64,000 bases of DNA from Phascolarctobacterium sp. ET69 (GTDB lineage Bacteria; Bacillota; Negativicutes; Acidaminococcales; Acidaminococcaceae), in assembly GCF_023336935.1 (NCBI RefSeq), contig NZ_JAMBLR010000001.1, positions 475,268 through 539,267 of the forward strand, in the 5' to 3' direction. The number at the start of each line of letters is the position of its first letter. Positions within the stretch are counted from its first letter, which is position 1. This document shows, one piece after another, positions 1-6,919 of this stretch. Below the pieces are notes generated by a model. The model did not search any database and was not told where the DNA came from. It saw only the letters and a list, made by a program, of their open reading frames with translations. A program made the translations under genes and the position numbers.

Positions 1-566
1 TCACCATCGGCAACGGATAGCGCGCGTGTGCCTGCTTCCATAACTTCACCTTGGCTAAAAGGTGTATAGTTAGCATTTTTTTGCAACTGCGCCATGTAGT
101 CGCTGGTCATTTTATCCAGTGCCGCACTATCCATGCCAGCATTACTTACGCCGATAAAATGACGCATACTAATTTGCTGCTGCTGTAATTGGCTACCTAA
201 TCCGACCGCTGTACCAGCAAATCCTATCGCTGCTGTTGCTGCACCGACAACTCCCAGTGCCGCACCTAAAGCTACTGTTTTTGTAACTGCGCCACCGATA
301 GATGATGTAAACTTTTTAAAGCGGTCTGTTGCCGCATCAATTCTTTCACTTGATATATTGATAGGTATTTTTGCTTTAATACTATCAGTAATGCCGCGCA
401 GACGGTCACGTATGGTATTAAAGCTGCGAGTTGCTTTTAAGCTAACTGGCATATCTTTTAGCTTTATTTTTGCCTTTTCGATAAGGTTAAGCTGTTTAAT
501 TGCCTGTTTAATACCAGGTAACGCCTGATTTACAGTACGGATAATGATTTCGACTGTATCGTTCAT
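1..566 (-). CDS. phage tail tape measure protein, N-terminal part (cut by window edge)
   Basis: About 188 residues are visible and the frame runs off the window without a stop. The N-terminus is basic and helical. It is followed by a Gly/Ala-rich hydrophobic stretch (roughly residues 90-125) and then a Gln-rich segment, which is typical of tape measure proteins that set tail length and sit inside the tube. The ATG at 566 is preceded by a strong GGGAAGGGGG-type Shine-Dalgarno. It follows the tail chaperone gene directly, the usual order in contractile-tail phages. Family assignment rests on position and composition, not on a catalytic motif. Confidence 0.75.
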   Translation of the reverse strand, partial: MNDTVEIIIRTVNQALPGIKQAIKQLNLIEKAKIKLKDMPVSLKATRSFNTIRDRLRGITDSIKAKIPINISSERIDAATDRFKKFTSSIGGAVTKTVALGAALGVVGAATAAIGFAGTAVGLGSQLQQQQISMRHFIGVSNAGMDSAALDKMTSDYMAQLQKNANYTPFSQGEVMEAGTRALSVADG

Positions 567-581
567 AGTTAACCCCCTTCC

Positions 582-1066
582 CTATTTTTTCATAGCATCA
601 CTTTCTGACTTCATCAGCCATTCTGTCGCATAATAAAGCGCATCTCTGTCCTCTTGGTCCAAATTCAGCCATTCTTCATAAGTAACAGCGCGGCCATACC
701 TGCTTATTTGGATAAATCGGTAGAGGTCGCATTCTCTAATAAAAAACGAGCTTTTTCGCGTGCTTCATCTTTTCTGTTTTCAGTCATGCCAAACATTTCA
801 TCAAATGCAGAGAAATAATAATCAAAATCAAGACCGTCCATTCTTTCAAGGGTACGCTTATAATCAACATCAGGCTTTGCGCCGTCAATTTCTACAATGC
901 ACTTTGCCGCCGTATACTGTGCTACAAGCAGCAAATTGCTGATATTATCTGCCGACATTCTTGTTTCTTTGGTCACAATAACCTTATCCATACCTTTTGG
1001 ACGTCTAAATTTAATAACTTTACCGCTTGGTAATTCTAACGGTCCATAAATAATCTGTTCAGCCAT
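582..1066 (-). CDS. tail assembly chaperone, -1 frameshift fusion product (XkdN-G/T type)
   Basis: The -1 frame downstream of the 120-aa chaperone is open to a stop at 582. It encodes about 53 residues with protein-like composition, including the segments YRFIQISRYGRA and EEWLNLDQED. It has no convincing start of its own. A T TTT TTA heptamer lies in the correct 0-frame register at 746-740, so about 110 codons of the upstream gene would be fused to this extension. Known biology: many tailed phages make a short G protein and a frameshifted GT protein from this position just before the tape measure gene. The frameshift itself is inferred; the register and open frame are seen directly. Confidence 0.75.
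704..1066 (-). CDS. tail assembly chaperone, short form (XkdN-like)
   Basis: A 120-aa protein between the tail tube and tape measure genes. It resembles XkdN of the PBSX group, which coats the tape measure during tail assembly and is absent from the virion. The N-terminus is beta-rich (GPLELPSGKVIKFRRP) and the rest helical. The ATG at 1066 has a good Shine-Dalgarno (GGAGG about 7 nt upstream). It is the 0-frame product of the frameshift pair described in the overlapping entry. Confidence 0.85.
   Translation of the reverse strand: MAEQIIYGPLELPSGKVIKFRRPKGMDKVIVTKETRMSADNISNLLLVAQYTAAKCIVEIDGAKPDVDYKRTLERMDGLDFDYYFSAFDEMFGMTENRKDEAREKARFLLENATSTDLSK
740..746 (-). other. -1 ribosomal frameshift slippery heptamer T TTT TTA
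   Basis: Read on the minus strand, the 0-frame codons are CGT TTT TTA, giving the canonical X XXY YYZ heptamer. The -1 frame from here stays open past the chaperone stop at 704 and ends at 582. No obvious strong pseudoknot was identified by eye downstream. Confidence 0.7.
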
Positions 1067-1114
1067 AGTTCAAACCTCCAATAATAAAAATAGGCGGCAA
1101 AATGCCGCCATAAT

Positions 1115-1549
1115 TTACGCCTGCGAAATGCCTTCCGCTTTAAAGGATAAATCTTTTTTTACTACTTCTGCGCCTGCCGTAATAGACAACGCCAGTTCGT
1201 TAAACACAGCCTGTTCAACACGAATTCTACCGTCATATCCTTTGTTGGCATTTTTCAGCGTTGTTTCAATGGTAAAACGCGGGCTTTGCGGGATAGCTTC
1301 ACCCCTGCGGATAGTACCGCTACCCATAATGCGCTGAATAACATCAACATGCAGCATACCGCGCGTTAATTTACCTTCGATGCCAATCTGTCCGTCAAGC
1401 TGACGCGGAATACGCTCGCCAGTTTCAAGGTATTCTTGCAACTCGTTTGTTACAGTAATTTCAGCTTCCTGATATTGGCCGACAAGCTCCGGCCCATTTT
1501 CGCCGATAATAGATATTGTTACATCATAGCCCTGCAACGGGTCACTCAT
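1115..1549 (-). CDS. phage tail tube protein (XkdM-like)
   Basis: A 144-aa, mostly beta-strand protein immediately downstream of the sheath gene, the standard place for the inner tube of a contractile tail. It would polymerise into the hollow tube inside the sheath. The start at 1549 has GGGAGG upstream, and it is 17 nt from the sheath stop, so the two are probably co-translated structural genes. Size fits the XkdM/tail tube family (about 140-150 aa). Confidence 0.85.
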   Translation of the reverse strand: MSDPLQGYDVTISIIGENGPELVGQYQEAEITVTNELQEYLETGERIPRQLDGQIGIEGKLTRGMLHVDVIQRIMGSGTIRRGEAIPQSPRFTIETTLKNANKGYDGRIRVEQAVFNELALSITAGAEVVKKDLSFKAEGISQA

Positions 1550-1566
1550 TATTTATACCTCCCTTC

Positions 1567-2982
1567 TTATGCAGCGTCATCTTCGCTCAGTTCGCGCTTC
1601 ATGCGCAGCACAATAAAGTCAGCCGGATAAAGCGGCAACCACCTAATAATAGCCGTTAAAATGCGCGCCTGAATGTTTTCCGGCGGATTAGTTTGGCTGT
1701 TGCACAAGGTCTTTTTATAGCCACGGATATATCCGAGGTTCTTCTGTACCTGCAAATAAGCGTCACACTGTGCAGCAATGTTATTCCACAGCGGCGTATC
1801 ATGCGGCTCGCTGATTGCCCACTGCATGGCGTTCCACAGTTCCATATTCATTTTATCCTGCTGGCGGCGGATACAGATTTGAGACCATGCGCTGTCACTG
1901 GAAAGCGTTAAGCCGTTGCGTACCCTAAAACCACGGTTCGGCACAAGCGTAATCGGGCAAATACGCGCTTCGGTAAGCACTTTGACCTGCGCGTAAGTAT
2001 AATCACCGCGCGTGGACAGAATGCCGTTCACCTGCTTGTTAGACGGCGACTGATGCGGGTTAAGCACCGAGATAACACCGGCAAGATAACCGTCAGGTGC
2101 TACATATTCGCCTTCAAGTTCTTCCGGCTCTACCCAAGGATAAGCAAATACGCCGCGGTCACTGTCCAGCGTTTTGGTCTGAGCAATCGCGCTATCCACT
2201 GAAAGCTTGTCCTGCGTATTCAAAACAGCAATGCGCAAACCTTCTTCAATGTCGCAGTTTTCACAGAAAGTAATAAGCGCAGAATGCACTTTATCACTCG
2301 TCTGCTGCGCACAAAGTACAATGCCGCACTGTATAGGCTCCAGCACTTTAAGCCCGGTACGGTCGCCGGTGCTGCTGTCGATAGCGCCGATATAATCATC
2401 ATCATCTACTTCTGCTCCATCACTGCCACCGGCAAGGCTTTTGGCACCTTCGGTAGCATCCGGCAATCCGCTGGCATTTTCTGCAAGCGTGAGTGTTACA
2501 TATTTCGGTACAATATCCGCGATTTTTTCAAGCGTAAGTTCCCGGAATTTTTCTACACTGTTTCTAAATGTAATCGTGAGATCAAAAGTAGAAGCTTCTG
2601 CATCTTTGTCTACCTCTACTTTAATTTCATTTCCCCAAGTACCTTCGGATGTTGCTTCTACCGTCAAATATGTAGTACTGCTTTGCATAAGTGTCAAAGT
2701 TGCTTTTTTAGCACCTTCGCCTACGATACGCACAATTCGCAAATCGTTTGCGCCCTGACGAAGCGCACCGATGGCACTAAGATAGCCGGTTAAACCTTTT
2801 ACATAACTGCCAAAGGTATTGACAAGCTGGTCCTCATCGCCGATAGTGGTTGCAAAATTTACAGGCCCACGCTCGAAGGTGCCTACAATGCCAATACCGG
2901 CTAGCGACATTTGGTCTGTTGGCCTTGTGCCGACATCGCTTTCATCAATCTGCACGGACGGCACAATAAATTCCATTGCCAT
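1567..2982 (-). CDS. contractile tail sheath protein (XkdK-like)
   Basis: A 471-aa protein with the sheath signature: an N-terminal VPSVQIDESD-type strand, a GTFERGP motif, then a conserved C-terminal half with PNRGFRVRNGLTL and RRQQDKMNMEL segments matching the C-terminal polymerisation domain of phage sheaths. It shows that the prophage has a contractile (myovirus) tail. The ATG at 2982 has GGGGGAG six bases upstream. The tube gene follows at 1549. Confidence 0.92.
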   Translation of the reverse strand: MAMEFIVPSVQIDESDVGTRPTDQMSLAGIGIVGTFERGPVNFATTIGDEDQLVNTFGSYVKGLTGYLSAIGALRQGANDLRIVRIVGEGAKKATLTLMQSSTTYLTVEATSEGTWGNEIKVEVDKDAEASTFDLTITFRNSVEKFRELTLEKIADIVPKYVTLTLAENASGLPDATEGAKSLAGGSDGAEVDDDDYIGAIDSSTGDRTGLKVLEPIQCGIVLCAQQTSDKVHSALITFCENCDIEEGLRIAVLNTQDKLSVDSAIAQTKTLDSDRGVFAYPWVEPEELEGEYVAPDGYLAGVISVLNPHQSPSNKQVNGILSTRGDYTYAQVKVLTEARICPITLVPNRGFRVRNGLTLSSDSAWSQICIRRQQDKMNMELWNAMQWAISEPHDTPLWNNIAAQCDAYLQVQKNLGYIRGYKKTLCNSQTNPPENIQARILTAIIRWLPLYPADFIVLRMKRELSEDDAA

Positions 2983-2985
2983 GTA

Positions 2986-3501
2986 TTACTCCCCCTTTTT
3001 AGATTTTGCTGCTGGCTTTTCTTCTTTATCCGGTGCAATATCTGCTTTGATAGTTAAAACAGTAGGAACTTTGCTTGGACGCTGACGGTCAAGCCAGAAT
3101 TTAACTTGTAAAAAAATAACCGACCCTGCAGGTTTTGACCTGTCAAAATCGGTTAAAAATTTAACTTTTGTAATTTTGCTGCTGCCGGTTACGATGGTTG
3201 GCGCTTCCGTAAGCAGATAGCGGATGCGCTCGGTCAGCATAACGATAATTTCTTCGCTCGCTTCTTCGTACTGTTCCAGCTTCTGCCACGGCACTGACAA
3301 GTAAATACCCCAGGTGCCATAGCATTCGTCCTTGTCCTGCGTATATTCTTTGCAGTCAATTTCATGGCAGCCTACGTTTACTTCGGCGTCTTTACCAGTA
3401 GCCGGCACGCCTGCGATAGCGTTGTAGTTATCAATAACACTTTTAATAAGGTCATCGTTTTGCAGACGGCTCAGAATTTCTTTTGTGATTTTGTAAATCA
3501 A
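2986..3501 (-). CDS. tail completion/terminator-like neck protein
   Basis: A 171-aa protein just upstream of the sheath gene. It starts at TTG 3501 with GGAGG upstream and overlaps the previous stop by 4 nt, suggesting translational coupling. The Lys-rich C-terminal tail (residues about 150-171) looks disordered. Position between the gp10-like protein and the sheath matches tail terminator or tail-completion proteins of PBSX-like phages. The family name is by position; no diagnostic motif was recognised. Confidence 0.6.
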   Translation of the reverse strand: MIYKITKEILSRLQNDDLIKSVIDNYNAIAGVPATGKDAEVNVGCHEIDCKEYTQDKDECYGTWGIYLSVPWQKLEQYEEASEEIIVMLTERIRYLLTEAPTIVTGSSKITKVKFLTDFDRSKPAGSVIFLQVKFWLDRQRPSKVPTVLTIKADIAPDKEEKPAAKSKKGE

Positions 3502-3902
3502 GCGCGTTTCACCTCCACGCTAAACAATTTTTTATAACTGCTGGTGCTGCCCGTGCCGCCGTCCACCGTTGTGCCGTTAGCACTTATTAAAAAGTCGGCA
3601 TCGGTAAGTTGTTTTAGCAGACGGTCAACCTCGCCCTGATATACTTGCAGTTTAGCATAATAAATATCAGTATCAGCATATCCTTCATGCGCCACAGGGT
3701 CGCGCCCCATATACTCACGGCATACGCAGATATAGGCATAGGCAACGCCTAAACGCTTAACCATATAACTTAACGGCTCAGCGATTTTGTCCTTGCTCAC
3801 GCCAAATCTCGCAGCGATGGCACGGATATACTGTTCGGCTTCTTCGATGTGATTTTCTGTTATTGGTAAAACCTCATCATTAAAATCTTTTACCTCAAGC
3901 AT
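3498..3902 (-). CDS. head-tail connector-like protein
   Basis: A 134-aa protein with an alpha-helical first two-thirds and a short beta-rich C-terminus containing a Gly/Ser/Thr-rich loop (residues about 108-120). Small helical proteins in this slot, after the capsid and before the tail genes, are usually connector or adaptor proteins attached to the portal ring. It lies 2 nt downstream of its neighbour and overlaps the next gene by 4 nt. Function is inferred from synteny. Confidence 0.55.
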   Translation of the reverse strand: MLEVKDFNDEVLPITENHIEEAEQYIRAIAARFGVSKDKIAEPLSYMVKRLGVAYAYICVCREYMGRDPVAHEGYADTDIYYAKLQVYQGEVDRLLKQLTDADFLISANGTTVDGGTGSTSSYKKLFSVEVKRA

Positions 3903-3904
3903 TT

Positions 3905-4378
3905 TTACCCCCTCGCGGCTTCGCTTACATGCCTCTGGAATATGCGAATAATTGTCCGGCGGTTTTTGTTAAGGGCATTATATAAAAACGGGTCAGGCTT
4001 AATGCCGCGTATCTGATGACCACGGCTATATGCAAAACCATTTTTGGCAACCCAGCGCAGGGCATATTTTGCTTTTGGGCGCACATTATACGCCCTGCCA
4101 CTGCGGCCATAAACGCCGGTACCTTCATGCTGGTAGATACCGTAAGGCACCTTTTTATCCAGCATGACTTTACCTTCGTTTTTTGTTATTTCCGTTGCTA
4201 TGCCTTCACGTTCCAATTTGCCGGTGCGAGATGTATATTCATGTTCCTGCTGGGCTGTTGTTTTAACCAATTCTGTGGCTTCTTTCAGTGACCGGTTTAC
4301 AGCTTTTTCAATTTGTACCGGCAATACTTTTTCAACGTGCCGCAGGACTTTTTCCATGTCAATCTCTACCGACAGCAT
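3905..4378 (-). CDS. HK97 gp10-like head-tail joining protein
   Basis: A 157-aa protein with the usual gp10 layout: a helical N-terminus (VLRHVEKVLPVQIEKAVNR), a basic middle with TSRTGKLEREG, a GIYQHEGTGVYG segment and a C-terminal DPFLYNALNKN motif. Proteins of this family complete the neck and join head to tail. The start codon overlaps the stop of the capsid gene at 4378, indicating coupled translation. Confidence 0.75.
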   Translation of the reverse strand: MLSVEIDMEKVLRHVEKVLPVQIEKAVNRSLKEATELVKTTAQQEHEYTSRTGKLEREGIATEITKNEGKVMLDKKVPYGIYQHEGTGVYGRSGRAYNVRPKAKYALRWVAKNGFAYSRGHQIRGIKPDPFLYNALNKNRRTIIRIFQRHVSEAARG

Positions 4379-5433
4379 TAGGCTACATTCGCAATGAATA
4401 CAGTTTCGGAGCTTTCAAAGGACGGAAGCATAATTGCAGATACGATGGTTTTTGCATTTACCGGGTGGATTTCTTTGTAAGTGGTAATTGCAACGCCGGT
4501 TTTAACGATAGATACGCTTGCGCCGTTCTGACCGGTCATCAGGTCTGCTTCTTCCGGCGTAGTGCCGAACCAGGTATTACCGAGATTACCGGGTGGCAGC
4601 AAGGTAAATACATTATCCGGGAAGAACTGCTGGCTCTCGCCACCTGCTACAATCAGGTATTTTTTAGTGTAAACAGATACCTGCAAGCGGAATTTTTCAT
4701 TGAACCAGTTTTTAAGCTGGGCATCAGTAATCGGCGTGGAAGCAGTCAACAACGGCTTCAATTCCGTAAGAATTTCAGTATTCTTTTTCAGGTAATTGAA
4801 AGTTTTACGGCTGCAAATAGCTCGGGTTGGACGCACGCCAGTATCACTTTCGATAATGTCAATCCAGCTTTCGATTTGTTCAGTAACAGGTGCGGCGGCG
4901 TTGCTCCATGCGTTAGTGCTGGTAAGTTTGGCTTGAATATGTTTAGTATTAAATTTGTAGTCAAAATCACGGTGCAATCCGGTTTTATCTACAATAGAAA
5001 TTTTACCGGTAGAAAGCAACTGCATACGCATACGTTCAGCATCTACATCAACACCTGCAACAAGGTTGTTGGCATCATCATAAATTTTCTGTACAGCGGT
5101 TTTAACGGAAGAATCCATGTTTGCCGCCATAAAGGTAAGCAGGTTTTGGCGTTCTTCTTCGCCGATGCGCATAGCTTCACGGAAGAATGGCATTTTAGTT
5201 TCGCTGATAGTCAAGCCCATGCGGTCACGGAGAGGCGCCTTAGCGTCAAATGCGCCGTTAGCCAGCGCTACCGGCAGGCTGCTATGGGTTTTAATCCATT
5301 TCAGGTCAATGCCGACTTTTTTCTTTGCCGGAAACAACAGTTCACCGAGGTAAGGGATTTGGTTGCTCCCCAATTCGTTAACATAGGCGGCAATAACAGG
5401 GGCATTGACATAATCAAAAATTGTTTTAGGCAT
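4378..5433 (-). CDS. major capsid protein, lambda E-like
   Basis: A 351-aa shell protein. The N-terminal FDYVNAPVIAAYVNE and GELLFPAKKK segments, the IGEEERQNLLTF helix, and the C-terminal YLIVAGG and FFPDNVFTLLPPGNLGNTWFG blocks match the lambda E / Phage_cap_E type, not the HK97 gp5 type with a fused protease. It is preceded by a decoration protein and a separate scaffold, as expected. A lambda E-type head on a PBSX-type contractile tail shows modular mosaicism. The start at 5433 has GAGGAGG upstream. Confidence 0.88.
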   Translation of the reverse strand: MPKTIFDYVNAPVIAAYVNELGSNQIPYLGELLFPAKKKVGIDLKWIKTHSSLPVALANGAFDAKAPLRDRMGLTISETKMPFFREAMRIGEEERQNLLTFMAANMDSSVKTAVQKIYDDANNLVAGVDVDAERMRMQLLSTGKISIVDKTGLHRDFDYKFNTKHIQAKLTSTNAWSNAAAPVTEQIESWIDIIESDTGVRPTRAICSRKTFNYLKKNTEILTELKPLLTASTPITDAQLKNWFNEKFRLQVSVYTKKYLIVAGGESQQFFPDNVFTLLPPGNLGNTWFGTTPEEADLMTGQNGASVSIVKTGVAITTYKEIHPVNAKTIVSAIMLPSFESSETVFIANVA

Positions 5434-5448
5434 TATTTACTCCTCCTC

Positions 5449-5847
5449 TTATTCATCATCTTTGGTGCCGATAAAGGTAATTTGTTTCAGCGCTGTAATC
5501 ATAGTTGCAGTGGGTGCTTCGGGCAGCTTTGTTACATCAATAAAGCCGTGAATAATCAGTGCGCCAATTTCCGGCCCACCGGTTACATCCACATCATTCA
5601 TCAATACACCTTCTGCGGCAACAGCGGTAACCAGCGGTTCGCTTTGTCCATCAACAGATTTTTTTGCCGCTTGGCTACGGTCAGCAATTACACCGCCACC
5701 TAAAATAGTGCCAGCAGGCACAATCTTTCTGCCGTCAGCGTCTGCGGTTACATCAGTATCACCTACCATAATGGGAATTGCCACATAGTGGTCAGGGATA
5801 GCAAGAATTGTTTTCGTGGTAGTCAGTTCAGTTTCTTTAAAATACAT
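5449..5847 (-). CDS. head decoration protein (lambda gpD-like)
   Basis: A 132-aa beta-rich protein between scaffold and capsid genes. The frame is open further upstream, but the ATG at 5847 has GGAGG nine bases before it and avoids overlap with the scaffold gene. The GTILGGGV segment, the VLMNDVDVTGGPEIGALIIHGFID block and the LKQITFIG end are typical of small capsid-stabilising proteins that bind trimer axes on the shell. Confidence 0.75.
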   Translation of the reverse strand: MYFKETELTTTKTILAIPDHYVAIPIMVGDTDVTADADGRKIVPAGTILGGGVIADRSQAAKKSVDGQSEPLVTAVAAEGVLMNDVDVTGGPEIGALIIHGFIDVTKLPEAPTATMITALKQITFIGTKDDE

Positions 5848-5860
5848 AGTTTTTACCTCC

Positions 5861-6568
5861 TTACTCAAAATATGCGCCAAGCGCTTTATCATCAGGCTGG
5901 CCACCTTTGGCTTCCTTAGCAAGCTCTTTGGCAAAATCGGACATATCGCCGTCTTTGCCACCGGCACCGCCAGTGCCGCCGCCAGCGCCACCCTTCTGAA
6001 CATTTTTTACAAAGGTCGGATTCTTATCTAACCAGTCTTTGATACCTTCTTCAATCGTTGCTCCGTCATCTCCGTAGGTCAGCGTTTCATCATCGTTTAC
6101 TTTTACGTTGCCACGGAACATGGGCAGCATAGTCGATGCGTCAATAGCATTGTTTTTGTTAAGTGCTTCCAGCAGGGCAGTGTCTACCATGCTGCGGTGA
6201 CGTTTTTCGCGTTCTTCGGAGTTTTTAGTGTTAAGGTCTGCAATCTGTTTCTCAAGACGCTTAATTTTGCGTTCAGCGGCGGCGTTATCTCCTGTTCCAC
6301 CTTTTGCCTTTAAAGCGTCAGCAACAGCAGCCTGCAAATCCTCTGCATCTTCATCAACGCCCAGCACATCGGCGAACACTGCAATCTTTTCTTCCAGCGG
6401 CTTAACTTTGCCCTCGGCATCTTTTACCTTCGTATTCAGCGTGCGGATGTTCTTTTCTTTAGCCTTGATATCTTCATCTTTAGCTTTAATAACTGCTTCC
6501 AACGCTTTTGCAACCGGACCGCCGTCCTGAGTTTTGTTTAAAAATGCGTAAATTTCTTCAATGTTCAT
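5861..6568 (-). CDS. capsid scaffolding protein
   Basis: A 235-aa highly charged protein with a long coiled coil (residues about 25-135, Lys/Glu/Ala-rich), a DASTMLPMFRGNVKVNDDETLTY region and a Gly-rich linker (residues about 190-210) before a helical C-terminus, which in this family binds the capsid protein. It would guide procapsid assembly and then leave. ATG 6568 has GAAGGGAG upstream and overlaps the stop of a possible short leader ORF. Confidence 0.82.
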   Translation of the reverse strand: MNIEEIYAFLNKTQDGGPVAKALEAVIKAKDEDIKAKEKNIRTLNTKVKDAEGKVKPLEEKIAVFADVLGVDEDAEDLQAAVADALKAKGGTGDNAAAERKIKRLEKQIADLNTKNSEEREKRHRSMVDTALLEALNKNNAIDASTMLPMFRGNVKVNDDETLTYGDDGATIEEGIKDWLDKNPTFVKNVQKGGAGGGTGGAGGKDGDMSDFAKELAKEAKGGQPDDKALGAYFE

Positions 6569-6636
6569 AATTTACTCCCTTCAAATTTATTTTTGGGTAT
6601 AAAAAAAGCCGCTTTATATGCGGCACAAACAATCAA
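6565..6636 (-). CDS. possible 23-aa leader peptide before the scaffold gene
   Basis: A strong Shine-Dalgarno (AGGAGGTGGGG, minus strand of 6641-6651) is followed nine bases later by a TTG and 23 open codons. Its stop TGA overlaps the scaffold ATG (TTATGA). The frame runs straight through the hairpin at 6601-6624, so translation would open that terminator and hand ribosomes to the scaffold gene. It could equally be an untranslated leader; only the SD, frame and overlap are seen. Confidence 0.3.
   Translation of the reverse strand: MIVCAAYKAAFFIPKNKFEGSKL
6600..6624 (-). terminator. intrinsic terminator or attenuator hairpin before scaffold
   Basis: On the minus strand, GCCGC and GCGGC are separated by a 7-nt loop and followed by seven T residues. 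The stem is short (5 bp) but the T-tract is clean. It lies inside the possible leader ORF. Confidence 0.5.
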
Positions 6637-6662
6637 TATCCCCACCTCCTAAAATCGGGCAT

Positions 6663-6691
6663 AAAAAAACGCCTATGTAAAAACATAAGCG
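6663..6691 (-). terminator. intrinsic terminator after the 74-aa gene
   Basis: A 9-bp stem on the minus strand (CGCTTATGT with ACATAGGCG, one G-U pair) with a short A/T loop, followed by seven T residues. It sits 4 nt after the stop of the small gene at 6695. Together with the second hairpin it could separate packaging and minor-head transcripts from capsid transcripts. Confidence 0.7.
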
Positions 6692-6694
6692 CGG

Positions 6695-6919
6695 CTAATC
6701 TTTAAGTTGTTCTAATTCAGCATTTATTTTTTTTACTTTTTCCCAAAATGTTCGCATGAGTTCTTTTTGCTCTCTTAAATAAGGGCACTGGCTATCTAAC
6801 CCACCAGTTCCATATTTTTCTTCCCATTCTAATATTTTATCTACAACTTTGCTATATTCTTTTTTATGTTCATTGTATAATTGCTCTTTTTGGGCAATCA
6901 ACTCATCTTTTTTATTCAC
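6695..6919 (-). CDS. small coiled-coil protein next to the MuF protein
   Basis: A 74-aa acidic/basic helical protein (MNKKDELIAQKEQLY...) that looks like a single coiled coil with one central Cys-Pro. It starts at GTG 6919 with TAGGAG eight bases upstream, and overlaps the MuF gene by 8 nt, so the two are translationally coupled. It is followed at once by a terminator. MuF proteins with C-terminal effector domains are often followed by a small partner or immunity gene, so this may play that role. It is equally possible that it is an unrelated small phage protein. Confidence 0.65.
   Translation of the reverse strand: MNKKDELIAQKEQLYNEHKKEYSKVVDKILEWEEKYGTGGLDSQCPYLREQKELMRTFWEKVKKINAELEQLKD

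Noticed and set aside
4288..5703. Long rightward open frame (471 codons) over the capsid region
   Set aside because: Fully antisense to the major capsid gene, Cys/Phe-rich composition, no ribosome site. It is a mirror of a well-supported gene.
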